NCBI GenBank assembly: GCA_022605955.1
Contig: JAKCOZ010000005.1
Location: 8,258,501 to 8,322,500 of the forward strand
DNA: 64,000 bases
DNA from: Rallus limicola
Taxonomy: Eukaryota > Chordata > Aves > Gruiformes > Rallidae
Reading direction: 5' to 3'
In this document: in pieces, positions 51,045-60,394 of the stretch
How the letters are laid out: each line of letters begins with the position of its first letter
How positions within the stretch are numbered: the stretch's first letter is position 1
The notes under the pieces: model-generated
What the model was told of the DNA's origin: nothing
Databases searched by the model: none
Seen by the model: the letters and a program-made list of their open reading frames with translations, nothing else
Made by a program: the position numbers and the translations under genes

Positions 51045-51099
51045 TATCGTGGTGCAAATCAAATACGTATAATGTTTATAAATTTGTAACACGTTGCCG

Positions 51100-51560
51100 T
51101 GCCCCTTCTCCTGCCTCTGCCCGGCTCGGCGGCTCCCGCACCGCGCTCGGCTCCCCTCCGCGCCTGCGGCGCTTCTCCCCGCGTTGCGCCGTGGAACCGC
51201 TTCCCTCCTCCGCGGCCCAGGTGAAGGCTGCGGACCCGACGGTGACAGAAGAAAAAAAAGTAACAGGGACACACACGGACCGGGGTGGCGGGGATGGCTT
51301 TTTTCCCCCGGCTCCTCCAGCACCGCTTCCTGCCCGCGTCCCCGGCGGGGTACGAGCTCTCGGGGCGCCGCCCGCACGGCTGCGCGCTGGGACCGGACCG
51401 CTGCGCGCCCGGACACCCCCGTCTCCGCGGTCCGAGGGGTGCGACGGGGCCTGTCCCGGGGCACCGCCGCGGCGGAGCATCCCGAGCCGGAGCCCGGCGG
51501 GGAGAAGCGGCCCGGCCCGGCCCCGCCGCCCCCGGGGTCCCGCCTGCCTCTAAGCGCAGC
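51100..51560. promoter_or_regulatory. CpG island 3
   Basis: CpG-dense GC-rich block with sharp borders, flanked on the left by an A-run/CCCAACC tract and on the right by T-rich low-complexity DNA. The open frames on both strands here (such as 50,828-51,553 and 51,094-51,768) are compositional. No transcription start or splice site is certain. Confidence 0.6.
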
Positions 51561-51589
51561 GTTTTGCAGCTTTCTTTTTGGTTTTTTTT

Positions 51590-51670
51590 TGGGTTTTTTT
51601 TTTTTTTCCCCCCATCCTCTTTTATTATTCTTTATTTATTTATTTATTTGTTATTATTTATTTATTTTAG
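51590..51670. repeat. T-rich and (TTTA)n low-complexity tract
   Basis: A G-interrupted poly(T) tract, a C-run, and then a run of TTTA tetramers at about 51,630-51,668. Confidence 0.85.
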
Positions 51671-51739
51671 TCTCTGCGGCGATCTTACAGCCAAACACGG
51701 ACTCTGCTCCCGGCGGTCCCCACCTTCCTGCCTCGCTTT

Positions 51740-51785
51740 CCTCTCTCTCTCTCTCTCTCTCTCTCTAATTTTTTTTTTTTTTTTT
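51740..51785. repeat. (CT)n microsatellite followed by poly(T)
   Basis: About thirteen CT units (51,741-51,766) and then AATT plus a T-run ending in TAGGAG. The CT-T-AG arrangement superficially looks like a 3' splice site (polypyrimidine then AG at about 51,786), but I see no exon that it would open. Confidence 0.85.
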
Positions 51786-52916
51786 AGGAGATAAAAAGGC
51801 AAACAGAGAGCGCTCTGGCGCTGGCGAGGGGGCTGTTTGCCTGCCTCCGCCGAGGCCTGGCCAAGCAGACTTGGCTTCACGCCTGAGCAGTTTCTGGAGA
51901 GCGGCGCGCTGGAGAGCAGGGGAGGCAGCACCTGGCCCTGCTTTAGGAGCCATCTCCTTTTATTGACAGCCAGATAAGCAGGCGGGAGCCGTGGTGTTTC
52001 CAACGCTTCCCTGGAGGACCCTGCCGGGTTGCAGGGAGCCGCAAGCCCCTTAATGGCAGCGGCTCCAAACGCGCCGCGAAACCCCTTCCTGGCAGCGCCG
52101 AAAGGCTCCCGCCGCCGGGGCCGCCCCCCCCGGGTCCGTCGCTACCTGCCAACGCGCGGGATTTACGCGGCCCGGCCGCGTAAAGAGAAAGGGTCACCTG
52201 GGATCCGAGCCGGAAGCCCCGGGCTCCCTACCGCCGGGGCGGTCGCCGGACCCCGGCCCTCAGAGACGGGGCTGGGGCCGGGTGAGCAGGGCCACGGTAC
52301 CCCCGTACCCCGCAAAGCCCTCTCCTCCTGGCCCACACCAAAGCCTGCTGCTAATCTACCTGGCAGCCCCCACCTTGTCCCAAGCAGACGGCAGGTTCAT
52401 GAAACATTTAAGTGCAGTTCAATAAAACTATCGACGGGGGGGGTGCTCTTTGCTGATAAATTATTTACCCTGACAAGTGTGTGCAAATAACCGCCTCTCT
52501 CACTCCCTCTCTAATGAGAGAGAGCGCGGATGGGGAGAGTGGGGAGCCCGGGCAGGACACGCCGGGGCCGGATCACCCACAGGGGCTGTCAATGTGCAGG
52601 CAGGCTGCCGGGGCGGCCCACTCGTGTCCCAGACGCACTGCGGCCTCTCCCCTCCGTCTCGCAGGGATCAGCGGCCAGCTCTCCAAGGAGTGCTGAGGCT
52701 GCCACAGTGTCTCCGAGGAGCCGCAGGCAGGGCTGGGCCGAGTTTCAGGGGGTTCTTTTTGCCCACGCACCAGGGTTTCCCCCTCGGAAGGCGATTCACA
52801 GGGGAAGAAGCCAAACCACATCCTAAATCTCGGCCTGGGACGGGCCCGGCTGCGGGGACCGCTGTGGCTGGGGCCAGCCGTCGGGCCGTAGTCCCCGTTT
52901 GCCGGCCGGCAGTGGG

Positions 52917-52999
52917 AAGAGGAGGAGGAGGAGGCGGCGGCGGCGGCAGCGGCGGCGGCAGCAGCAGCAGCTGCCGCCGCTGCCGCTGCCGCTGCTGCC
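52917..52999. repeat. GGA/GGC/CAG triplet-repeat block with inverted symmetry
   Basis: Runs of GGA, GGC and CAG on the left and their complements (CTG, CCG, CTG) on the right meet at an axis near 52,970. The block is therefore both a triplet repeat and an imperfect palindrome. Frames across it give poly-Arg, poly-Gly, poly-Ser or poly-Ala. It is likely polymorphic in length. Confidence 0.85.
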
Positions 53000-53122
53000 C
53001 AGGGGAGTTCCGACCCCCGGACCGGGCCGGGCCGGGCCGGGCCTGCCGTCGGAGCGGGCGGTGTCCAGGCTCGCGCCGTCCGCACTCGTGTCGCCTAAAA
53101 TGTCTCATTAGCTAACTACTGT

Positions 53123-53182
53123 CCGCCGTGACGTCACCGGGGCGGCCCAGCCAATGGGGGAGGCGCTGGCGTGGATATTAAG
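53123..53182 (+). promoter_or_regulatory. Promoter-like block A (CRE, CCAAT, TATA-like)
   Basis: In order on the plus strand: a full cAMP-response element TGACGTCA at 53,129-53,136, inside CCGCCGTGACGTCACC; a CCAAT box at 53,151-53,155; the 16-mer GGGGAGGCGCTGGCGT at 53,157-53,172; and the TATA-like GATATTAAG at 53,174-53,182. Order and spacing fit a RNA polymerase II core promoter starting near 53,205. CRE and CCAAT boxes are known to act together close to start sites, through CREB/ATF and NF-Y. The CRE is palindromic and CCAAT works in both directions, so strand rests on the TATA-like word. Confidence 0.55.
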
Positions 53183-53204
53183 GGAAAGTTAGTGCAAAGG
53201 CAGC

Positions 53205-53336
53205 ACCCCTCTTTTGCTGTCATTGACATTTAAACTGTGTGGCAGGTTCTTGCGTGGAAATTGGCGACCGGAGCCGCCAGGTACCTCCTCCCGGCCGCGG
53301 GACCGCCGCGCCCGGGCCCTCCGCGCCCGCTGACAG
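53205..53336 (+). ncRNA. Possible untranslated first exon from promoter A
   Basis: Downstream of the TATA-like word, transcription would begin around 53,205. Two donor-like sites follow: CCAG|GTACCT with the exon ending at 53,280, and ACAG|GTAACG with the exon ending at 53,336. Either would make a short leader exon. No convincing coding start is seen. The exon could be an alternative 5' leader of the gene whose ATG exon lies at 60.4-60.5 kb, or belong to a separate non-coding transcript. Confidence 0.3.
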
Positions 53337-53861
53337 GTAACGTCTCCGCACGCCCCCCTCAACCCCGGCCGCTTCCTGCCGCCGGCCCGACGCGAGGGGC
53401 CGGGCACCCCTACCCTGCGGGGGGAAGGCGAGGGGACCGGGCTGGAGACCCGCACAACAGGTGGGGGTGGGAAGGAGCCGCTCCGGCCGCTGCCCACCAG
53501 TCGGCGGGGCGCCCCGGGGCGGAGGAGGAGGCCAGCGGTGAGATCCTCTTCCCAAACTTCCCCCCAACCCCCTCCCCCCCTCGCGGGCAGTGCAGCCCCC
53601 TCCCCTTCCCCCCGCCCCGTGACCCGGTCCCCGCTCCCTTCGCCGTTACCCATCTTAGGTGGCAGGGGCCGCTGGCAGTTACCGCGCCCGTCGGGGGCAC
53701 CCGCTTCGCACCCCCGGGCCCTGGAGCTACCGGCTTGGGCTCCAGCCCCCCGGGCTGCCTTGACGGGGCGGGAGCGGAGCATGGAGGGTCCGGCGTGGCG
53801 GGCCCCCACGCCCCCGCGGAGGGGCGCGGAAAGGCGGGATGTCGGCGGGGCTGCGCGGGGA

Positions 53862-53879
53862 GGGGGGGGGGGGGGGGGG
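53862..53879. repeat. Poly(G) run
   Basis: Eighteen consecutive G residues in CpG island 4, able to form a G-quadruplex. Such runs are also frequent sites of sequencing length error. Confidence 0.9.
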
Positions 53880-54189
53880 AAGGGGAGGCGAGGCGAGGCG
53901 GGCTGTCGTCGGGCTCTGCGTCCCAGCCACCCTTCCGTGGGTAACGCCGGGGGCTCGGCCGTCACCACGGAGGCTCGGTCGTCTTGCTCTGGCTGGAGAA
54001 GGTCCAGTAGCTGAGAGGTGACCACCTCTCGGCCCCCAAACTCAGGCTTGCCTTCCCAGCCCTAGATTCCCCTGCTAAATCAGGGCATCAGTGGGAGAGA
54101 GAAAGATACCCTAGAAACGTCGTACTTCCTCCGAAATAACACGAAACAAAATAACGGTGTAAAACCTAAAACACCGCTTACCTGTGCTC

Positions 54190-54560
54190 GAGCATCTCCA
54201 AATATTCCTTACGTTGCGTTAGCGGGAACGTTCCCTGTGATGCTTCACTATAATATACCGGTAAATGGACATTCTCCTTCAGTAATAAATCAAACACCAT
54301 CTATCTCTGATCCTCCTCCCTAATTAGAGATGTTTATTGGAGATGGTGTTTATCCAGCTGTCATGCCGAGAAAAAGCTGTGACATAATTACCTCTGACCA
54401 GATAGTCTTTTATATGCATATCTCGCTGACATATAAAGCAATCGGTTTGCATTAAAAATGACAAGATCAAATGTTGATTTTAGCCGATATAATAATATTT
54501 CTGGTCATTAAATTAATTGAAATTCAACTTCAAGGCTCTCCAAATTACGAATCTTGCGAT
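54190..54560. promoter_or_regulatory. Candidate conserved element with nested stems
   Basis: Repeat-free AT-rich stretch between islands 4 and 5. It contains AAACACCATCT (54,292-54,302) paired with AGATGGTGTTT (54,341-54,351), and inside that ATCTCT (54,303-54,308) with AGAGAT (54,326-54,331). Homeodomain-like CTAATTAG and several ATTAAATTAATT words are present. It reads like a conserved enhancer or a structured RNA; conservation data would decide. Confidence 0.35.
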
Positions 54561-56019
54561 TTGAACATTATTTTTTTTTTAGGAATTAAATGAGCGGCTC
54601 CACCAAAAGGATGGGCAGAGGGAAACATACCCTGCAAACTTGCCGCGATAAATCAAATATGCCAGCTAAAAGAAAAAGAGCACTCGACCCCTCAGCTTAA
54701 TAACACAGTTGACATGAATCCGATGAGTTTCTCCATCGGTTCCTCGTGGTTTGCCCAGTTTAGGTTTTCCTGCTAATTCGGGAGTCCAGGAGAGCCCGAA
54801 GTGGGAGACGAGAGTGGGGAACACCCCTTTCCCCTTAACCGCGTTATTTTTAAACCCCGCACCTCGGCGGGGCCAGCGCGATGCTGGTTCTTTTGGCTTC
54901 GTGGCGTTGGCAGCGCCTACGGAACCATCTGCGTGGGGCTGCGAGCGAGCCCTGATAAGCTCGGAATTACTCTGTAATTGAAAATATATTTTTGGGAAAG
55001 GCTGGTTTTACAAATATCAGGGGTGTAGGCTTTTGATCCTTTCTGCTGCCTGTGTTCTCCAGTTGCTAATAAAACTCGCATTGAGCTCCTTAGTGGCTTG
55101 ATTAACAGGCAGATTAACTGTTACTGGGGTTTTGAACAGCTTGTCCCAATCAATAGCATTTAAAAAGCCCGTCAGGATGCGCTAAGCTTCCACCGCCACC
55201 AGCCCCCCTTCTTTTCTGAAGGCTTTTCGAGCGGGTCCGGTTGCACGACACTTTTCACATATATATATATATAATCAAAGGCTTTCTCATACAGAAGTAT
55301 GTATATTTGTCTCCCAGTTTCAGGGCGATTTCGGCAGGGGACAGAAAGTCTGTTTTTTCTTCTTCTTTTTTTTTTTTTTTTTTTTTTGTTGTTGTCCTGC
55401 TACACAAAGCTGTGCCTTATGCAAAAGGCCAACATAAAAGAGGTTAAATCGATTCCAAACTTTTTGCAGATTGTTTATAAACTAGAAAAGCTCCACTTAA
55501 CTCAGTGTCCTGTGCATTATAGGTTTCAAACACTGTCTCTACATATACAAATAGGCATTGAGTGTCCTGAAGGCAAAAGCATTGTAGTCTAAGACGTCAG
55601 GATTTGTGTATCTCTTCAGTTTCAGACCGAACTGGACAAGAGGACTTTAAGCATTTTTCTGGGTATTAAAAAAGGTAGTTTGCAGCCCAGATATTAATAC
55701 AACGAGACGATACTGGAGTCTCTAACTCAGCACTTTCCACTTTCAACACCTAACAAAATACGAAAGGGAAGCAAACGCTGCTGTTTAACACAAATCAATA
55801 CACAGGCACGAGATCATGTAAAAAAGTGAAATTATTTTAATTAGGAAAAATGAAAAAAAGCCTTCTCAGATAGAATAATTACTTACCTTTAAAAAAACCC
55901 TTTTTTATTGTGCTCTTTTTTTTCTGTTTAGAACAGTTAAAAGGGGGGAGAGAGAGAAAAACAGATGCTGAAAAAAGCTAGTAACGATAATCTTGTGCGG
56001 ATTTTAAAGTAGAAATCTT
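54561..56019. other. Spacer between CpG islands 4 and 5
   Basis: Mostly AT-rich and repeat-poor. It holds a short (AT)n run at 55,258-55,273, a T-run at 55,367-55,387 and a mildly GC-rich patch at 54,780-54,960. No gene or exon is recognisable. Confidence 0.5.
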
Positions 56020-56283
56020 CAAAGGGTTGAAGTCCGTGTCGAGAGCCACGGCCGAGACCGCGGGGTCCCACGGCCGCGGGGTCCCACGGCGCACCTCGGC
56101 GGGCGCGGGTGCCGCCGGCGCAGCCCTCACCCGTGGAAAGGGGGGGCTGTCTGCGCTTTCAGGAGGGCAGGGCTTTGGAGAAGGGGTAACGCGAAGAACC
56201 ACACAGCAGTGCTTCTCCTCTCGCCCGATTAAAAAGGCGAGAGGAGCATTTTTAAAACTCGAAAAATCTCTTCCCTTAGAAAC

Positions 56284-56512
56284 AAACAAAAAAAAAACCC
56301 AACCCACAAAAAAAACCCCAGATAAAAAGGGGAAAGAAAAAAACCCAACAAAAAGCCAAGTGAAGGAGAAGGAAAAACAGGCCGGTCGGGGAGGGCGGGA
56401 GGCTTCTCAGAAAAAGGCAAGCGGCGGCTGGAAAGCTGCTAGGTAAAAAAAAAAAAAAAAAAGAAAAAGAAAAAAAGGAAGAAAAAAAAAAAAAAAAGAA
56501 AAAGAAGCAAAA
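56284..56512. repeat. A-rich low-complexity tract with CCCAACC units
   Basis: A-runs broken by CCCAACCC and CCCC, then nearly pure A/G up to about 56,512. Minus-strand frames read it as poly-Phe with Leu and Ser, an artefact. Confidence 0.85.
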
Positions 56513-57006
56513 GCAATGCAAGTATTTCCTTTGGAGGTCTCCAGGCACGGCAGTCCCGGCAAGTCCTGTTTCCCCGGCCGGGCACTGCTGCGGGGATCGC
56601 TAGGGCTGGGGGCGAGGGGGCGTCGGGGAGAGCGCGGCGGCAGGGGCCGAGCGGGCTGCCCGCTCCTCCGCGAAACGGGCAGGGAGTAACTGGGCCGGGA
56701 GCGGAGGCGACGGTGGAGCCGGGCCGGTCCCGGCTCCGCAGAGCCCCTCCGCTCATGCCGCCGCCGCGGGCGGAGGTAAAATGGCGGCGCGGAGCCGGGC
56801 CGAACCCCACGGGGGCTCCGCGCCGGGACAGACCCGGCTCGGCGGGACGCGACGGGGCGGGCCGCACAGCTCAGCTCAGCTCGGCGCGGCGCGGCGCGGC
56901 GCGCTGCGCGCACACCCACGCGAGCACACAGACACGCGCGGCCCCGGCGGCCCGCCCCGCTGCTCTTTCTTCCTCTCAACTTTCGCTCGGGGCTCCCGCT
57001 CCACCG

Positions 57007-57044
57007 GCGCGCCCCCCCCCACCTCCCCCCCCCCCCCCCCCCCC
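57007..57044. repeat. Poly(C) tract
   Basis: Long C-runs (57,012-57,020 and 57,025-57,044) interrupted by ACCT, directly upstream of a CRE. Length may be unreliable in the assembly. Confidence 0.88.
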
Positions 57045-57135
57045 GCCGTGACGTCACCAGCTTCACCCCTGCCCTCCCTCCCCTCCCTGCCCGGGTATTT
57101 TTTTTTTCGGCTGGGGGGCGGGGGGGCGTTAAAAG
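57043..57135 (+). promoter_or_regulatory. Promoter-like block B (CRE, TATA-like)
   Basis: The 16-mer CCGCCGTGACGTCACC at 57,043-57,058 contains a full CRE (57,049-57,056) and is identical to the CRE module of promoter block A. About 73 bases downstream is the TATA-like TTAAAAG at 57,129-57,135, which would place a start near 57,160. The following sequence to about 57,310 is pyrimidine/purine mixed with weak donor-like GTs (for example after 57,232). A leader exon is possible, but no coding start is evident. Confidence 0.45.
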
Positions 57136-57349
57136 TTTTTTTGGGGGGAGGGAACACAAAGCCGGCTGCGCCCGAGGGGAAAATAGCAACAAGATTACGG
57201 CTGCTTTATTCCGGCGAGGAGGCGTAAGAAGGTGCTAATCCAAGGGATGGCTAATTGAGAGCTTGTAAAAATGATATTTGCCTGCGATTTCGGACAAGGT
57301 GGCTTCTCTCTTTTCCTCCTTTAACTCCCTGTGGACGAGAGTAAAAATT

Positions 57350-57366
57350 AATATATATATATATAT
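57350..57366. repeat. Short (AT)n run
   Basis: About eight AT units, AT-rich low complexity. Confidence 0.85.
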
Positions 57367-57880
57367 TTAATAAGTCGCTCGTTTGCTAGAGAGGGGGAGC
57401 GCAACAGGAAAGGAAAGAAACAAACAAAAAAACCCACCCAAGATTCTTTTAAAAGATGAAAACCCACGGACACGACTGACTTCACTGCGGAATAAGGACT
57501 CGATCCCAGCTTTTAAAATCCCTCCGGAGCCTCCGAGATTTGTGCGAGTTTACAGATCGCAGCCTCTTTCTCTCGCCCGCAGGATGCTTGCGGCGGGACG
57601 CCCGGCCTCGGCCACCGGCAACTAGGAGGGTGCCAGGCTCCTTCGCGGGACGGCTCGCCGGGACTCGCCCTGGAGGGGCAGCCAAGCGGGACACCGGTTT
57701 GTACTTTACTTTGGACCTTGTTTCGGTTGTCTTTTGTCGCCCTGAAAAGTCTCGTCGGCTTCCCTGGAATGATGTTTGGCCACGGGCAGGTTGGCTTAGT
57801 GGCAGCGGATACTTTTGAAAGTTTTGGGGAAGAGAACGAGACGAGGAGAGCGCGGGGAACAGGGGGCTGCAGGAGGGAGC

Positions 57881-57881
<1 letters not shown>

Positions 57882-57914
<33 letters not shown>
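57882..57914. repeat. (GT)n microsatellite
   Basis: About sixteen uninterrupted GT dinucleotides. The frames read as poly Cys-Val or Thr-His, which are artefacts. Confidence 0.97.
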
Positions 57915-57917
<3 letters not shown>

Positions 57918-58118
57918 AATCTTGCCCCAGCTCCTAGTTTTGGCAGAGCCTCCTCCCTTGGGGTGCCCCACGGCCGAGCTTTCCCGCTCTTACCCTGCCT
58001 TACCTTCAGGGGGGATCCCATCAGACCCAAACGCTTCCTTGTGTCCGTTGCGATATTCCGCTCCGTTTCTATAAATATGGATGACTCGTAAAAATAATAA
58101 TAGTAATAATATTTTTAA

Positions 58119-58162
58119 TTTAAAAAAAAAAACCAAAACAACCCAAACAAACCAACAAAACC
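58119..58162. repeat. A-run/CCAAACC low-complexity tract
   Basis: AAAAAAAAAAACCAAAAC, AACCCAAAC, AAACCAAC-type sequence. Same class as the tracts at 50,985, 56,284, 59,337 and 61,158. Confidence 0.8.
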
Positions 58163-58500
58163 GCGGGTTGACTTAGGCCTGGAAGGCGGTAAGAGCCGAG
58201 GCTGGCTCGGGGGAGCGGACCCCCGGCCCCTATCCGCTGCAGGTGGGGCCGGGCCGAGTCCCGGGGCTGGACCACCGGCGGCTCCCCCTTCCCCAAACCC
58301 TCCGTGGAAAGACTTTGCTCGGCCCAGTCCTTGCGCGGCCCAGTCCTTCAGGCTTCAAGGAAGGGCTGAGCCTGCCCACCTCAGCCCCTGCCTCCCAGGG
58401 CCTCCACGCCCGGCGCGGAGCGGGGGTGGCCATCGCGGCACCTAGGCGTCGGGGGAAGGGGAAGCAACCGGCGGAGGGGAAGGCAGCAGTCTCTTAAGAG

Positions 58501-59159
58501 CCCATTTTGTGCTATTAGGGAGCTGTGGCAGCTTCTCGGCGGGACCGGGGATGACAGTGCATGACGGCCGGGCAGCCCATTATCCCGCTCCCATTGAGGC
58601 GCCCTTTCACTCACATGCAAACTCCTTGGCAGAGTCGTTTGTCTCCTCATTGTACTTTATTTAAGAATGCAATGGTTGTCAGGGCTCTTATTCAATTTCA
58701 GGATACTTTATTGATGAGCTTTGACTTTTAGCACTTTTCACATGTCAAGAGAAGTCAAGTGTATGCGGCTACGACTTCATTTTATGCTTTGCGCGTTCAT
58801 ACTCTCCACTTTCCGCGGTGGCTCTTGGAATTTCTTTTTCCTGTCCCTTCTCCTTCTTCCCTTTCTTCCTCCCCAAGCCTTTTTAACCGCCCCCCCCCCC
58901 CCCCCCCTCCCGCCCCCAACATTCAGAACCCCCCTCCACCTCCCCCCTGATCCACTCGCCATAACCGATTGGGACACCCTGAGCTCGGACTGGTGCTCCC
59001 AGTGTAACCTTAAATGCACGCGCTGAGGGGTTGCTTTAGAGTTTACTGAGGTGTGTCTTAATAGTCCGGCATTCAACAAATGTACTTGTGGTGTGTGGTC
59101 AGAGCAGCAAAGTCATTTACTTACTTTCCCCCTTGAGTTTCTGGCAGCCAGTGAAGGGG
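58501..59159. other. Spacer between CpG islands 6 and 7
   Basis: Mixed-composition spacer with a poly(C) run at 58,890-58,907. Frames here are short and unrecognisable. Repeat-free parts at 58,500-58,800 (TTATTTAAGAATGCAATGG, TCAATTTCAGG) may be regulatory. Confidence 0.45.
58890..58907. repeat. Poly(C) run
   Basis: Eighteen consecutive C residues within a pyrimidine-rich stretch. Confidence 0.9.
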
Positions 59160-59336
59160 CTCCTTTGCAAAAGGCGGCGGGGGGGTGGGGTGGGGTGGGG
59201 GGAAAGCCCCTTCAGCGGCCGGACACAAAGCGGCGGCACTGCCCAGCGCCTGGCCGCTGCCCGCCCCCGCCTGCGGGACCACTACCCACCCCCCCTTTCC
59301 CGCCCCAGCCCCCGCCAGCTCCTCCGTGGTGTCTTA

Positions 59337-59388
59337 AAAAAAAAAAAAAAAGAAAAAAACCCTAACAAAAAAACCCCAACCAAAAACC
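59337..59388. repeat. A-run/CCCAACC low-complexity tract
   Basis: AAAAAGAAAAAAACCCTAAC followed by AAAAAAACCCCAACC and AAAAACC. Recurrent tract class of this window. Confidence 0.85.
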
Positions 59389-59977
59389 GCTCAGCCCGGC
59401 AGCCCTTAGTCAACAAATGGCACGTGGGAGAAGTTTGTGAGTGTTTGGTAAAGGACTCTTCAGGGCCTTTCACAAGAGCCCTCAATACACAAAGTAAATG
59501 GTGTATTTGCTCTGCTCTTTCCCGGCCGGGCAGAGCCTCCCGCTCCCCGGGGCTGGGAGCGGGGAAGGGGGGCTGCCGGCCTCGGGTGCTCCGGGCGATT
59601 CACCGCTGACAAAGCGCCTGTCTCCCAAATATTTATGTCTTTACCATTTGAATGTTATTTTCCCCTTATCTCCATTGTCGGACGGGAGCGAACTGTTTAA
59701 ATGCAAATTGACCTCCCCCCCACCCCCACCTCCACCCCCCCCTCCCTCTCTGCCACCGCCACCCCCGACCCCCTCCCGCCCGTCCCCTCCCCCAGCCCGA
59801 CCTGAAAACGCGCCGGTCCCCGGGGCCCGGCTCGGAGGCGGCGTTGGGTGGCTGGGGGGGAGGCCCGGCTCGGAAGCGGCGGGCGCGGGGCCGGCGGAGC
59901 CCGGGGCCGGGCCAGGCGGCGGGTGCGGAGCCGGAGCGGGGAGCCGGGCCCAGCGCATTCATATTCAAACGGCTGGG

Positions 59978-60050
59978 CCAATTGAGCCGTGCCGGGCGCC
60001 GGGCGGCCAATCGGCGGCGGGGAGGCGCTGGCGTTGCTTTGCATAAAGCA
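59978..60050 (+). promoter_or_regulatory. Promoter-like block C (two CCAAT boxes, TATA-like)
   Basis: CCAAT boxes at 59,978-59,982 and 60,007-60,011, the 16-mer GGGGAGGCGCTGGCGT at 60,019-60,034 (identical to that in block A), and a TATA-like GCATAAAG at 60,041-60,048 inside TGCTTT-GCAT-AAAGCA. A start near 60,070-60,080 is expected. The POU/octamer word ATTTGCAT at 60,077-60,084 sits at or just after it. NF-Y is the usual factor at CCAAT. The downstream exon makes plus-strand use likely. Confidence 0.65.
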
Positions 60051-60074
60051 ATATTTTGTGTGGGAGCGAGGGGA

Positions 60075-60394
60075 GCATTTGCATGTTGCGGAGTGATTAG
60101 TGGGTTTGAAAAGCCAGCCCCGGCTCAGCCGCATTTCCCGCTCTGGTTAAGGCGCAGGGAGGAAGTGTTTTGCTGGAAGATGATGACAGAGGTCAGGCTT
60201 TGCTAATGGGCCAGTGAAGAGCAGTGGAGGCGAGGCAGAGACCAAGGCACACATACATTAATACACTTGAACCATCACCAATCAGCATAGGTGTGCTCTG
60301 TCTCTCTCTCCCCACTTCACTCACACACTCTTTTATCTCTCGCTCTCCAGTCACTGACAGCCCATTTTATTGTCAATCTCTGTCTCCTTCCCAG
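60075..60394 (+). other. 5' untranslated leader or first intron of the right-hand gene
   Basis: Between promoter block C and the acceptor at 60,393-60,394. It contains ATG triplets (for example around 60,180) without long frames, and a pyrimidine-rich stretch before the AG. If transcription begins near 60,075, this is either retained leader or a first exon plus short intron. No single strong donor is obvious here. Confidence 0.4.

Larger units (their letters stand above)
52040..54030. promoter_or_regulatory. CpG island 4 (largest)
   Basis: The longest and most GC-rich island. It contains a triplet-repeat block (52,917-52,999), four GGGCC pentamers near 53,022-53,043, a promoter-like block (53,123-53,182) and a G-run (53,862-53,879). 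Long overlapping frames, including 53,189-54,025 minus (278 codons), are Pro/Gly/Arg/Ala-rich and have no domain. Confidence 0.7.
56020..57240. promoter_or_regulatory. CpG island 5
   Basis: CpG-dense block in two parts (about 56,030-56,170 and 56,540-57,060), separated by a long A-rich low-complexity stretch (56,284-56,512). It includes ATGGCGGC-like sequence at about 56,780 and promoter-like block B near 57,043-57,135. Frames on both strands are compositional. Confidence 0.65.
57570..58500. promoter_or_regulatory. CpG island 6
   Basis: Moderately CpG-dense region interrupted by a GT microsatellite and an A-rich tract. The word CAG followed by GATGCTTGCGG at about 57,582 resembles an acceptor, but no clear exon is seen. 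Open frames are compositional. Confidence 0.45.
59160..60055. promoter_or_regulatory. CpG island 7 (at the best-supported promoter)
   Basis: CpG-dense block leading into the promoter-like block at 59,978-60,050. It is interrupted by an A-run/CCCAACC tract (59,337-59,388) and a C-rich pyrimidine stretch (59,713-59,790). Because a start-codon exon with good splice sites lies within 500 bases downstream, this island is the likeliest main promoter in the window. Confidence 0.65.

Noticed and set aside
51740..51787. 3' splice site after the CT/T tract
   Set aside because: Polypyrimidine-AG arises from simple repeats; no exon or donor downstream fits.
53189..54025. 278-codon minus-strand open frame in CpG island 4, the longest in the window
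   Set aside because: Low-complexity Pro/Gly/Arg composition, includes the product of a poly(G) run, and overlaps equally long plus-strand frames; compositional artefact.
56407..57192. 261-codon minus-strand open frame in CpG island 5
   Set aside because: Reads through poly(C) and A-rich tracts giving poly-Gly and poly-Phe; not a gene.
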